Assembly: GCA_902702965.1 (NCBI GenBank) | Contig: CACRXP010000001.1 | Coordinates: 1,278,160 to 1,342,159, forward strand | Direction: 5' to 3' | DNA: 64,000 nt | Source: Spirometra erinaceieuropaei | Taxonomy: Eukaryota > Platyhelminthes > Cestoda > Diphyllobothriidea > Diphyllobothriidae | Shown here: positions 11,305 through 22,587 of the stretch, piece by piece | Numbering within the stretch: position 1 is the first letter of the stretch | How the letters are laid out: every line of letters begins with the position of its first letter | Position numbers and translations under genes: made by a program | The notes under the pieces: generated by a model | Told to the model about the DNA's origin: nothing | What the model saw: only the letters and a program-made list of their open reading frames with translations | Database searches by the model: none

Positions 11305-11759
11305 GATGTATTCGGAGAAAAACTAGTGCCGAAAGTAAGAAGAAAAAACCTTGATTAATTCTCTAAGCCATTTTACAAGATCCGGCAGAATATTACGCAC
11401 GAATTTGGTAGCTGAACCATCCTGTTATGTGATACCCATGTTTTCTAGTATACGAGCCATAGTTTTTGACGTGAACGTTAGCCCATTGCAAAAGTCCTTA
11501 TGTCTTTGTAAACATGCGACATAAAGGGCTAAAGTTGCATTACTGTGGAAAGTTGGCTAGAACAGTTAGTCAGATGTTCATGCGATGAGTTTTGTGATCA
11601 AAAATAACCAAAATACTTCGCTTTAGAAGAATGTCTGACATACCTTCCTCAAAAAAGTAGTTCACTAACCCCTGGGGTAAGATAAGGCGCAATAACACAC
11701 GTGACACAAGGCTGCCGTCTCACGAACGCCACACGCTCAAAGGAAATCTTGTCGGAATT

Positions 11760-12480
11760 ACAAAATTTGGCAACGACGACTATCGCAACTTTCCCGATTG
11801 CCTTACGCTTGTATAGATGAACGATGATGAGTACTGGCAGTCCTGCAGCTGCTTTACTGTAGATACCTCTTCTGAGGTCGGCCTGGCCGCTGTATTGTCA
11901 GATTTCGACCAGAACTGAGTCAGCACTCCCGGGTTTTTCCACTGAGAATCTGCCACACCGCCCTGTCTCCTGAAGGAGGGTGGGGAGTAGGCGATCGTGG
12001 TCGGAATGTTTATCCGTTTAGGACAATTTGCAATGGCTTCCCCGCAGATGGCAAGTCGACAACCTACCCAACACACTTAACTCAAGGGCTCGTCGCTACT
12101 TTTGCCCCTCCCAATTTGAACTGACCCAATTCCGGCAGTGGGGGCGGGACATGGACTGCCTTGATGGCCGCGAAGAAGTTATTCTAATTCATTTTGCTCT
12201 TTATTACTTCAGATTTAGCCCGTCAGTTGTTTTGCTTCGCCCTCAGTCCCAGTAAGTGGTGAAATCAAAGAGAGCGGCTTTACCCTGCGCCGTGTTATTG
12301 TGCATGCATGCCCTGTTATGCTCAATTTTCTCGAAGACCAATCCTTGTATATTTTCGTTACAGTCATCCACCCAGTTCCAGTGCTCTCGAACTGCACGTC
12401 CAGTGATTTCAGCAGCAGTGACATGGAGGATAACCCGTAACCTCTTCTACTTGTGCAGAATATTTTCATCTTTCAGGGTT
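11760..12480 (-). pseudogene. LINE (non-LTR retrotransposon) fragment: endonuclease-RT linker to early RT
   Basis: On the minus strand, pieces in several frames match a LINE ORF2 type common in flatworms. They are AAEITGRAVREHWNWVDDCN (about 12420-12360), then NIQGLVFEKIEHNR, then NNFFAAIKAVHVPPPL (about 12180), then PTLLQETGRCGRF, and finally GLPVLIIVHLYKRKAIGK (about 11800). The last fits the IVHLYKRK block at the start of the RT domain. The order is correct and frameshifts separate the pieces. Neither the endonuclease nor the catalytic RT motifs are present. The clade was not determined. Identification rests on remembered family motifs. Confidence 0.6.
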
Positions 12481-12694
12481 TGAATGCAGCTCAGGTGGAT
12501 GTCGGTTTTGTTGGAGGTCTCTCGTCTGCGTTTGGTCAGGTCCAGTGTTATCTTCTCATCTTTGCCTATGCTTTCACCCCGCGAGGCTACCTCTGTGGTC
12601 CAATTCGTAAGGAAAGAAGTCTTGCTGAGGAACGCAATGCCTGCATTGGATTCAGACAGTTCTCGGGTGGCGCGGGCAGTCCTCCTTCTTATTT

Positions 12695-13885
12695 GAGTAC
12701 CCGGTTAGATGGTAGTTGGTAGCCCTCCTGGTACCGAAAACTCCCAGCTACCTGTCTTAAAGGACCGGTGGTAATAGGGGCTATGCGAGTGGGGTAGTTG
12801 AGTGGAGGCGTAAATGGCGCTTGTAGGCTATGCCTGGAATTGACGTTCCTGGCAAAGTGGAAGACTAATTTAAATAAGGTGAAAAATGCAAGGAGGGTAT
12901 AGAAATAAGCATGGATAATTAGTACGGTATGCGGAATAAATGCATCCTTGCCCCAGATTGGAAAGAATATCAAGTGAAGACGAACAACCAATAGGAAGAA
13001 GGCAGTGTGTCTTAAGGTCATTCCGCAGTATGTGCGATAGTACTCTAACCGACAGAATGGACATGAGAATACGAGAGTCAAGCAGCAGCACGCAGGACGG
13101 CATAGCGCAAGCGGGGTAAGACTTTAATGCGAAAAATCTGTTTGGGCGAAAGAGAAATCTGCAAATAATAGTGTGTCGTCACTGTGGCCACATATAGGAT
13201 TAAAACTATGGCATTAGTTGTTTGCTATACGTGAATGGTGTACTATACAATGTAAAGAGGAATTAGTACTCTGTATATGAAGTTACACTTTGTTCTGCTT
13301 GCAGAGCCCAGTCTCTTAGAAGGCGAAGGAAAGTAGGACCGCAAGTGGATAGGCCGACAGATTATTCGCGGATCCTGGAAATAATCCAGTCGTCCTAACT
13401 AGTGCAGTATCTCCAGCAGAAAGGACTACTGACCTGTAGGGTCTTATGTAGATGCCGAAAGGTCATGCCCTTACAAATACTGCGACAGCACACGGATGGT
13501 TATGCCTTCAGGTAACATCTGGGTACTGTGGTATACAGCCTAGGATAGTACCTCTAAAATGAATCGGATACAGGTAACACAGTGCGCGCATGCAATTAGA
13601 AGCATAATGAGAAGCATGATGAATCATAATCGGCCTAGGATAAATCTTTCGCCCTTTACTAAAGATTTCCGTGTAGGGGTGCAATACAATGAGTCTATAT
13701 AGACATTTTTGCAGCGCTTCGTTCTCGGGACGGTTAAAGTGAAGAAGAAAGTCATCCCGACAGGGCTTCCGCTCGTGCACCCCCAGACATAATGAGAACG
13801 TAATCACAGAGCTTGAAATCGAGCTAGTAAGTACAATTGTAGAATCAGTGGGCAGGACTACCAACTACCATCCTACCGAGTACCC
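12695..13885. mobile_element. Putative 1.2-kb element bounded by about 30-bp inverted repeats
   Basis: GAGTACCCGGTTAGATGGTA with GTTGGTAG at 12695-12722 is repeated in inverted orientation at 13858-13885, where the reverse complement reads GGGTACTCGGTAGGATGGTA then GTTGGTAG. Inside are minus-strand frames of 130 and 118 codons (12689-13081 and 13508-13864), Leu/Phe-rich in the first, with no transposase motif recognised. No target duplication is clear. It could be a non-autonomous DNA transposon or two inverted copies of a dispersed repeat. Confidence 0.4.
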
Positions 13886-15177
13886 ATTAGACTATCTGAT
13901 AAAAAAGGGAAATCTTGGTTTGTATCATTGGGTAAACCGATTGGAGGACTAGAGGGATAGGCTGGGTGGTTGCCGTTTCGTATGGTATTTCAAACGCATA
14001 TTTGGCCTTCAAGAGCATGAGCACCGCTAAGGAGTTTCGGTTACCGGTACTCTTTAGAGCACTTTATCGCCTCTTCATGTGAGTGGTTAAGTTGTGTGCC
14101 CCCCAAAAAGGTTGCTGAGACGTCCCGGACGGTTGATAAAATGCACTGTGGACTGCAAGTTTGGTTTAGTGAGAGAAGGCTGGGAATCAGCTCGAACCGC
14201 ATAGGGAACTGCATGTCGCTTCCTTCGCAGGGTTTTGCTAGTGATGTGGGAGGGGAGGAGCCGGCGCTGACTTAGTATATCCCGACACAGTCCGTTCCTC
14301 TCTACCTCCAGAAGCGGACTTTATGCACAATCCTGTTGCCTAAAGAAAATTTCTCCTCGATTGGTTAAACCTGTGAGTTGCGCAGCGCGCAGACTCGTGG
14401 CACTAACAATGACAGCTAGGTGACGGTTAGACGCCGCATGGACCCAGACGCACTAAGTGGCGCATCATTTCTTGCATCCCGAGCGTGCATGAGCACCTGG
14501 CGGCCAATCGTTCCCGCCCGCCAACCACCAAAGACAGGTCGCAGTTTCCTGAATGCAACGCACCCAGACGAGGAATGAGTGAATGAATACGTAAGCATAT
14601 CGATTTAAACGCTGTAAACACAACTCTCAAGGACAGGTGGAGGCTAGTGTGGCCTACTCTCATCGGAAGACGGCATTCAATGAATGCATATTGCAGTAAA
14701 CCACGACCATCCATGGAATGTCTCATTAAGGATGGTTAAAGTGACGGTTGTTTTTGTGTTTTGCGAGCATTACGGGCAGCAAATTGAGATACAAGTCTTG
14801 AAAATGTACACAACAGACGGTTTCTTTCGTCCTAAAATGACATGATCAATCTTTAATAAAACTTCTTTGGATACGTGTCCTTCTACTGCTTTCAGGTCAT
14901 ATCTTGCTTTTTAGCGGACATTTTAACATGAAAATTGATGGAACGGACCGTTGGCGTGCATTTATTAGTACGGTAATTGTGCGTCGTCATAAGTACTGCT
15001 TATAACAAGAATAAAACCAGAACTACAAGGACATTCCTTGTCATCCATGTCAGAGCGCTTTAGTTTTTTTCCTGATGTTAGACAACGTAGAATTTGATTT
15101 CACATGCTTTGATATCCGTCTTTCAAGTTCACACCGGATGACTGAATTGGGGATAAAATGCTCATAAAGAGGGAGGG
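13886..15177. other. Unrecognised sequence
   Basis: No family was recognised. Minus-strand frames near 14416-14726 overlap and show no domain. Confidence 0.4.
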
Positions 15178-15318
15178 TCGCTGGAACAAGAACCTTATTC
15201 GCCTGACGTTTCGGATTCCTGCTCGAACCCATCACCGCAGACAAAAGCAGATACGGGTGATGATGAGCTGGAGCAGTAATGCGAGACGTGATGCGAATAA
15301 GGCCCTTGTCCCAGCAAC
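15178..15318 (-). repeat. PLE/SINE-type non-coding repeat with degenerate hammerhead, inside a 141-bp inverted-repeat unit
   Basis: The ends are inverted: GTCGCTGGAACAAGAACCTT with ATTCGC at the left, and on the other strand GTTGCTGGGACAAGGGCCTT with ATTCGC at the right. On the minus strand, 15245-15201 contains GTCT, a damaged CUGAUGA core (GCGGTGA), a stem GGTTC/GAATCC, then GAAACGTC and AGGC. GTCT and AGGC can pair as helix I. This matches the layout of hammerheads found in PLEs, but three core bases are changed, so it should be inactive. A related decayed copy is at 35.3 kb. Confidence 0.45.
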
Positions 15319-16459
15319 TGTGTCTCTTTTTTCACGATTGCTTCTTGGAATTCTTTTCTTCGCTTCTACTGGCAAAATGCTCATAAACCGCACGACTACA
15401 TCAATTACCGTTTTACACGGCTTTAAAGGCCTCATTTTTATTTTCGCTTACTAATTTTCATTTGGTCAAATTACATCTTTCTCGCACAGGACTTGGCCTG
15501 CGGGATGCATATACTACCTTCCAGCTCCTCCAACCTCAGTGACTGGTCTTCTCCCTTAAATCAAAATATACTCAACATTCGTTCTTAAGGAAGATCTAAT
15601 TACACCTGGCAACCGTTTGATTAAGTTACACGCAAACCACGTCCACCTGGCCTTGAGGAAGTTTGTCAACGAATCACTGCCTTTCCTCGTGAAGTGGAAT
15701 AAGATGCACCGGTCAGACAGCGCCATTTGCCGGATCAGCAAAAGGCCAGTTCTCGAACAATCAAGCTGCCTTGGTTAGGAGGGAAATTACGCTTTCAATG
15801 ATACGCATCCGACGTCCAAGCTCGTTCAATAGGCCACTAGCGGCTCTTCTTCCTCTCCTTCGTTCAACATGAAGGCTCTGAGCATCTTATATTGGAAATG
15901 ACTGGCATTTGGTGTTTAAAACCACAAAATGGACTCCTACGTGTCAAAGTTTCTTGCGATTGATGCCGAAACACGGACAGACGAAATGAAGTAACCGCCT
16001 TGGAACACTCCATCAGACACGGGCGGAAGTAAGGCACTCTGAGGCTTTTTTCCTCAGCCTCCTTGGTAGTTTTGATTGGGCCTATCCACGGAGAACTTAA
16101 GTACCTTGGGGAGTGATATTCACTCCTTCAGTAATGTACAGTGACTACAGAACGGGATAAGAAAGTTGCGTTTAAAAAACTGGTTCAGACTCGTCGCAGG
16201 CGACCGCGAAACGGTGAGCAGTTGCTGATCAAGAAGTAGGTGATTACTAGTTATGGGTTTAAGTTAAGCGTGTGGATAGTTAGCAAAGTGTGCGCAACCC
16301 TAGTTAAAGTTCCCTGTAGAGTCTGAGGAAGACCATGAAATCGCGCTCGGCGATGTTTTCTGCACAGCCAAAAGGATGGATCTATCCAGCGAAGGGTATT
16401 CCTGCAAAAGACCTGGAAGGGACAATACATTAGTTTTCACAAATTTGTTCCCCTAACTA
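15319..16459. other. Unrecognised sequence
   Basis: Nothing recognised. A minus-strand frame of 61 codons (15556-15741) has no known domain. Confidence 0.4.
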
Positions 16460-17200
16460 TTGAACGCAATGTGGTCCAGGGATTGGCACTTAGAGTACGG
16501 CGCCTTTGCTCCCCTGAACCTGTTAAGGCAGAGCTCCAGCATTTGCGAAAAACAGTTCGCGAAAAGGGATACCCAGAGCGGTTTATCCTCGGGCATTTTG
16601 AGGAGTGCACTGCAAAGCCCACCATGGCAACTGAAGGAGACGTGTTTTTATAAACACGTCTGGGGGACACAGCAAGCAAATTAGTAAGACGACATCTAAA
16701 GATGGTGATCACGAGCGCCTTCCCCGCGGCGAAATTAAGCGTATGCTTCACAAACTCCCCCTTATTGCGCTTAGGAACTAAAAACCGACTACCATTGTAG
16801 GACACATCGATGTATATTTACTTATCCATTTGCTCCTATGGAAGGAACTACATTGGCCGTACAAAGAGACGCCTAGAAGAGAGAGTAAATGAACACATAC
16901 CGGCCTGGCCTGATAGAGGTGATAGGAAATTGACGTTGAGTTCTATTCTCGCACACCTAATCGATACGAATCATCAGGTCGATGCCAAAGGGGATTCTCT
17001 AGTTGTCTACCGGACACCAGAAAACGCCTACGCCAGCGGGTGCTAGCTACAGCCAAGGTAGTGGCTATGCGGCTAGCAAACTCTGCACTAGGTTTACAAA
17101 AGACGTTGGCACAGGTGCTCTGTTTTTCGTGGCCAACGCCGAACCCAGATGCTGATCGCAGGCCGCCCGAACTCCCTGATGACAGTGATGTGCACTCCAC
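16460..17200 (+). pseudogene. Penelope-like element: RT thumb end and GIY-YIG endonuclease (frameshifted)
   Basis: Three plus-strand frames in order give a PLE 3' half. LRVRRLCSPEPVKAELQHLR then EKGYPERFILGHFEE (16480-16615) is the RT C-terminal helix region. KLVRRHLKMVITSAFPAAKL (about 16680-16740) is the connecting region. MYIYLSICSYGRNYIGRTKR with RLEERVNEHIPAWP (16810-16915) is the GIY-YIG domain with an intact YIG. The end reads AHLIDTNHQVDAKGDSLVVY to a stop at 17046. A TAA at about 16651 and frame changes break it. It is the same subfamily type as the 53-60 kb copies. Confidence 0.8.
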
Positions 17201-17349
17201 GTAATCGACTAACAAACATAATTCACAGCGTGTCACCTACTTGCCCTAATGATCACAACATACCGACCTCGTCATGAATAATAATAATTTCTAAGACACC
17301 TACAAATTTAAAGCAAGCATGGACAGCAGAATTTATTGGAACAAGTAAA
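17201..17349. other. Sequence between PLE tail and direct repeat
   Basis: No recognisable unit. Confidence 0.3.
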
Positions 17350-17458
17350 CTCCGCGACGGCTTATCAACTGCGGCCTGTCGTTGAATAACGCAGATAACA
17401 AGTGAAGAAGATACAGAGGTTTGAACTTCGACAGAGAAAATCAATGTAAAACAGCAGG
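17350..17458 (+). repeat. Direct repeat, copy 1 (about 108 bp)
   Basis: It is close to 90 percent identical by eye to 17821-17928. Shared blocks include GGTTTGAACTTCGACAG, GCCTGTCGTTG and GCTTATCAACTGC. The second copy abuts the start of recognisable PLE RT coding sequence, so the repeat is probably PLE leader or terminal-repeat sequence bracketing 360 bp. Confidence 0.75.
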
Positions 17459-17820
17459 ATCATCGTATACTGCACATAGACTAATCAACAAAATGGTAAC
17501 TTCAAAATGCAACATAGGAAAGAAAATGGGGAAGCAAACACGCCGAGGGATTTCGTAAATTAAAAGGGCTCAGATCTACCAGGGCAGGCTGAGGTTGACC
17601 ACGTGGTGTAACTGGTTACACTGGTCGGGTTTCTCCTGCCGTATGTAGGCTGCCTCCAGATAGCGCAATAATCGAGTTGCTTGTGCTCAAACTAATACTC
17701 GAAAAGATATTTTGGGGTCAACCGAATGGCCACTATCAAGGAGGCGTTTTGTACTAGAAGACCGTGAAATCTTATTCTCCTGCTTTAGAAGCCATTTAGG
17801 CAGGTGCTCAACTGACCTGG

Positions 17821-17928
17821 CTGCGACAGCTTATCAACTGCAGCCTGTCGTTGCATAACACAGATAACAAGTGATAAATATGCAGAGGTTTGAACTTCGA
17901 CAGGGAAAATCAGTGTAAAACAGCAAGG
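17821..17928 (+). repeat. Direct repeat, copy 2, at the 5' edge of PLE RT
   Basis: This is the partner of 17350-17458. It runs straight into PLE RT coding sequence at about 17930, consistent with being 5' PLE sequence. The intervening 360 bp has no recognised content. Confidence 0.75.
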
Positions 17929-17929
17929 T

Positions 17930-18505
17930 GTCATTCTTAACCGGAGCCACTACGTAACCAAAATAAAGTCCATTTTAGACGATCCTGGTAAATTTCGTCT
18001 CGAAACGCTAGTGAAAGATGAAACCAAGGCAGTGGAAGAGTCCGCCTAGAAACGATTGTTGGACAAAAATCGGATTGATGCTAAAACCGCGCAATCCATG
18101 AAACCAAAGGGGTACATGTACTCCCAGACTATATGGATTGCCAAAACGCATAAAAAGGACATACATCTACGACCAATTCTGTCTATGTCTAATTCACCCC
18201 AACACAGACTAGCACAGGTGCTTGTCAAGGAATTAGAACCAATGCGACGCCAATTTTCGACTTGCACCATAAAGAACAGTTTCCATTTTATTGAAGACAT
18301 AAGGCCTCAGAACATTTCCAACAAAAGCATGATATCCTTGGACGTTGTATCACTAGTCACAAATGTACCACTGGATGAGACAATCGATAACATATGCGCC
18401 CATGCGTCTGAAACCCGTCTTTCACCCGAAATATTACGTGAACTGTTCAAACTTTGAACGAAAAACGTTCAATTTCTGTTCAATGGACAGCTATACAGAC
18501 AAATT
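17930..18505 (+). pseudogene. Penelope-like RT, 5' half (fingers to motif A and just beyond)
   Basis: A plus-strand frame with one TAG reads GVILNRSHYVTKIKSILDDP, then KPKGYMYSQTIWIAKTHKKD, IHLRPILSMSNSPQHRLAQV and SMISLDVVSLVTNVPLDETI. The last is RT motif A with its catalytic Asp (LDVVSL). The frame is open for 133 codons (18056-18457), then continues in another frame with TKNVQFLFNGQLYRQI, which precedes motif B in PLEs. At about 18505 the strand switches: motif B, motif C and the thumb lie inverted on the minus strand downstream. RT function is lost. Confidence 0.85.
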
Positions 18506-18890
18506 GGCACAAAGCTTAAGAGGTGCAGGTATTGGTCTTTCCATATATCCTTATGGAAAACAGATCGCCTTATTGAACCACCTTCCTGTCTAGTCATGAG
18601 GACATCCAGGAAAGAAAGCTTGTTGCACTGCTCCTTTTCCATTTTGAATTTAATCTTAGGATGGACACAGCTCATAGCAACAAGTAGGTGTTCGGCTTTA
18701 TCGTCGTTATAAACAATAGCAAAAATGTTGTCTTCATACTTTTTATACAGTTTTTTTCATATTCAATGTTTCTGACAACTTTTCTTCTAAGTGACCCATA
18801 AAAGTGTCGGCAAGGGTTAAACCAAGTGGACTTCCCATTAACACTCCATCAATTGCTTTAAGTTTCTTAAACACCTACAAATCTCGTCAA
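18506..18890 (-). pseudogene. Penelope-like RT, 3' half (motifs B to E), inverted
   Basis: On the minus strand, reading from 18890 down, the sequence encodes AIDGVLMGSPLGLTLADTFM (motif B region), GHLEEKLSETLNMKKTV, a stop, and KYEDNIFAIVYNDDKAEHLL. There the motif C YxDD is YEDN. Next come HPKIKFKMEKEQCNKLSFLD and VLMTRQEGGSIRRSVFHKDI, ending KDQYLH near 18540. The end meets the plus-strand piece at 18505, so an intra-element inversion is the simplest explanation. Sequence to 19149 is open on the minus strand but is not recognisable as PLE. Confidence 0.8.
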
Positions 18891-19579
18891 CTTCTCATAT
18901 TTTGATTTTCCATGTAAGTGTATCGGCCTGGTGATGAATTACGGAAAACAAGTGTGGCATTGGAATATTCGCATAACGCAAGTTGTATTCCCTGTTGCAC
19001 GCAACTTCAAAAACATCATAGGCTGCATAACTGGGACATTCAGTGAAATAGAAATAAAAACACTGCGAATGAGGACTGTTCAATAGGTAACGCGAACGGA
19101 TTCTATAAATAAGCCGTTTTTGGAAAAAGAGTTGAAGCGGGCCTCGCAAGCGTTGTTTTATTTTCCTGAGTTTTCACACTCGAACTGGAGGTCATTATCG
19201 GGGAGCATAATTTTGTTTTCGGCGCATCAAACCGTGCCAGGCTGCGAACGCCTCTGAGCAAAATTAGGGCTGCACCATGCGGCAGTGGGATTGAAATGCT
19301 CGAAAGGCGAGAGGCAGATCAGTACGGTGATTTAAGGTGTCAGGGTTTTCAAGGTTAAGCCTCGTTTCCTTCCAAGGACACAAGAAACTGACATGATCTG
19401 CGGCGCTACAACCACCGCTTACTCATTGCCCCCTCTGTGAGGCAGGGAATTTTTGCGCAGTTACTGCCTCCGATGGTGGTCAGTTCATCGTATTTTCGTC
19501 ATTCTACGGTGTGTCTTCACTGTCATGCCTTTGAATTTATTCTCTACATTGCGAACGTTTGCGCACAAAAATAGTTATA
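18891..19579. other. PLE flank; contains a block repeated near 25660
   Basis: The stretch about 19150-19210 (TTTTATTTTCCTGAGTTTTC, then ACTCGAACTGGAGG) resembles about 25660-25710 (TTATTTTTCCGAGTTTTCGA, then ACTCGCACAGGA). Both lie near PLE RT fragments, so this may be PLE terminal or leader sequence. The rest is unrecognised. Confidence 0.4.
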
Positions 19580-20548
19580 CAGTAGGGGCTAACCGAAATT
19601 CCGAAATGCGTTTTAGACTCGAAAGGGCTACTCAAGTAGGGTTATTATATTAATCACCTTGCAGCATAGTCCCAAGATAATTCAGTTACTTCGGAATGTC
19701 AGCTTTTGAGTGAAACTCTGCGGCCGCCTACGAAAACCGCACTGTAAAATGACTACTCAATTAATATGAATTTTTCTCATTGATTTTCAATGTCCTTATA
19801 AATTCAAATCCGTTTCATAAAAAACATGCGTAAAAATATTCTATCTTCTATTTATTTTGAGGAAATTTTACGCGTCCTTAAAATTTTATACTAGAAGGAA
19901 GGGTATAATGCGGCCTTAAAAAACTTTTCCAATTCCCGAATAATTTGGAACCAGACCTGCCATTACACTTGCATTCAGGGTTGCTACACTATAAGCAGTA
20001 TATTTCCCGTGTACGAAAAGCCTACATTTATATACGCTATTCAGAGGAGATCATATGGGATTCATAAAATGTAGTAGTGGATTTGAACCATATTGTAACC
20101 TTTACGAGCAACATTAGTAAATGCAAAGACATGAGGTTTTATGAACAGGCATTCACGGTTTTAAAAAATCTCATATTTAGAAAAGTTCTTTCAAACCAAA
20201 TTATACCCTTCCTTCAAGTATGAAATTTTAAGGAGGCGAAAGTTTCTACCAACTAAACAAAAGAATGAATATGTTTACGCATGTTTTCTATGAAGTGTAT
20301 TTGAATTTACAAGGGCATTGAAAATAAATGATACAAATAAATACTAAATAAGTGGTCATTTTTTACAAAGTATATATTTGTAGGCAGCCGCATACAGGTT
20401 CATTTAAAAGTTGACATCTTGAAGTAATGGAATTATCTTGGGATTATGCTGCAGGGTTATCAGTATTACAAGCCTACTTGAGTAATCTTTTCGAGTCGAA
20501 AACAGATTTCGGGATTTCGGTTAACATTTCATGAGTTGCTATACTATT
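19580..20548 (+). mobile_element. Foldback (TIR) transposon, copy A
   Basis: A non-autonomous DNA transposon of about 0.97 kb. It starts CAGTAGGGGCTAACC after TA (19578-19579). The right end is a decayed inverted copy (CATTTCATGAGTTGC, then TATACTA). The two arms of about 400 bp pair with each other, so the transcript or single strand could fold into one long hairpin around a core of about 250 bp. The core contains TTTCCAATTCCCGAATAATT and CCATTACACTTGCATTCAGG. There is no transposase frame. TA target sites and CAGT ends are typical of Tc1/mariner-type elements, but the superfamily is inferred. Core orientation is taken as plus. Confidence 0.85.
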
Positions 20549-22517
20549 TCTGTTTCATTTCTGCTGTACTATCATTTGGTCCTGTCTAGGCAAACGCAAG
20601 GTTGTTTTGTGAGTTTTCACCAGCTGGACTTATTGCCTCTATTACTTCCTTAAAACAATTCGACCCAGGAGGAGAGGATGCATGTTGATAGGGGAGATTT
20701 AAACGCCACGAAGCCAGTTTCCTAATCTTAATTCCCCTTTGCAAAAAACACTATCTTAACCTAAAAATGACTGACGACCTTTGGTGGCGTCTACGTGCCA
20801 CTTACTCATTAGTCAGCGGAGAAGGGCATCACTTTCTTGAAATTCCGGAAACAGGTTTCTCATTATTCTCACTCCAGTGTTTCATATGCGTGTATTATTA
20901 ATTAACACAGAGAGGTACAAACAATAGCGAAAAACCAATGGGTTTTGTCTGAAACACACCTATGCTGCATTTACACCTATAGGGTGTTAGAAAATTTTTG
21001 AAAAATGCACGCAAAGACATCTAGTTGCAAATTGAACTGGTTCGGGAATGGTATGGTTATGTAAGTAATTAAGTACGACAAGTGAATGGTGGTAAAATTT
21101 GGAACATTGATTAACATTCTTGGTAATAAATAACATCTTGGACATATTCACCTTCTACGCCAGATCGTAAACATTAACTTAGTTCGTTCATTTTGGAACC
21201 AAAATAAATATTTCTCGATTTGATTTTCTAACCGACTGCCGGAGATCCTCTTGAAAAACTATTCCGTGACCTTTGATTGAAAATGCCGTTTTCTGTTTTG
21301 CTATAGGTATATGGCCTTTTCAAACGCACTTGGTTTACCTGCCAGACTAGGAAAAGGTCTCCGCCACATGTGAGATCATAACGCATAATTCCTAAGGATT
21401 TACCTCCCTGCACGCTTGTATTAAAGCCGTCAAAACAGAAGAACGCACTATACCGGGGCATGCCACAGGCATTGTGCATAAAAATGATCTCGAAATGGTT
21501 TGTACACTTAAAGGTGAGGGAAATGGGCATAAATGTTTCTTTAAATAACTTTGAGAAGCCTATTTTTGCCCTCTTAACACCACACCTAGAGCTTAGTTTT
21601 TCAACAAGGCAGCGGGTCCGTTTTTGGGGTTTCTCCGACATTGGGAATTAGTAATACGCAATTTGGCAGCCTGCGGTCTGATTTGATGGATATTTCGCGC
21701 AGATTATTCGGGCGAGATTTGGTGTTGTATTCTGTGTCGCCAACTTCGCAATATGTTAGCTAGCCCGCAGGCTGTTGTCGAATCACAGAACCTATTTGAT
21801 AGCGGTAGATAAAGCTGGAATGTGACTAAATACGACGGCTTGAGAGGGATCTGTAAGAAAGCCTAAAATGTACATGAAAACAAGACCTGAAATATCAACT
21901 CTAACCTGGAATACCGGCTCCAAATTGGTTTGAAGAGATGTTGCCTCGTGAATAAAGGTGGAAAATATTGCATAAAACACAGTAACTGCGACATTTACGA
22001 TAACCCCCTCACAGTATGGGAACGGTGTTCGTACAACGAAAGAGTTGATGAACGAGCGAACCGAACATTTGCATGTTTGGCTGACCTTCTATTCGATACA
22101 TTTAACGTAATTAGTGCGTGCGGAATGGCAAGCGTTACTGTTGTTTTGCATGTCAATTCCATTGGAAATTGAAAAAAGCAACCATTGAAGTAAAACCTGG
22201 GGTGGAAATCCAAATTAACAAATAGTAGTGGTCAGCTGATTTTAGTCATTTCAACAATTTTCCTACAGTCTGTCGCGAAGTTGATGGGAGTTAACTCTTC
22301 ACCCTTATGTAATTCGAATCAATTCCTCAATCCAAATCCACTTTTATTCCTCTGGTACACAGCAGCACACAGAAGCGGCGTCAACCTATCTTTCCTATCT
22401 TCAGGACGGAACATGGACGATTCAATTATGCCTTGGTACTTCCGTTTGGAGGCCCTGCACGCGGTCGCGTTCCTATCCGTAAATAATAACCAGATGTTGA
22501 CGATAAGGCAAAGAATC
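20549..22517. other. Unrecognised sequence between foldback copies A and B
   Basis: A minus-strand frame of 137 codons (21228-21641) is among the longest in the window, but it has no recognisable domain and could be chance. Nothing else was identified. Confidence 0.35.
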
Positions 22518-22537
22518 CGCGTTTCGTCATCAGCCAC
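22518..22537 (-). other. Hammerhead-like core without helix II
   Basis: The minus strand reads CTGATGACGAAACGCGG: the CUGAUGA box and a GAAA box are separated by a single base. A working hammerhead needs a stem between them, so this is a deleted derivative or a coincidence. Foldback copy B is inserted 50 bp away. Confidence 0.2.
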
Positions 22538-22587
22538 ACCACAGCAGAACATTCCATGGTTAGCACCTATTGTAACCTGGATATATA

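Noticed and set aside
21228..21641. 137-codon minus-strand frame as a host gene
   Set aside because: No recognisable domain, composition not distinctive, and no partner exons or splice context visible.
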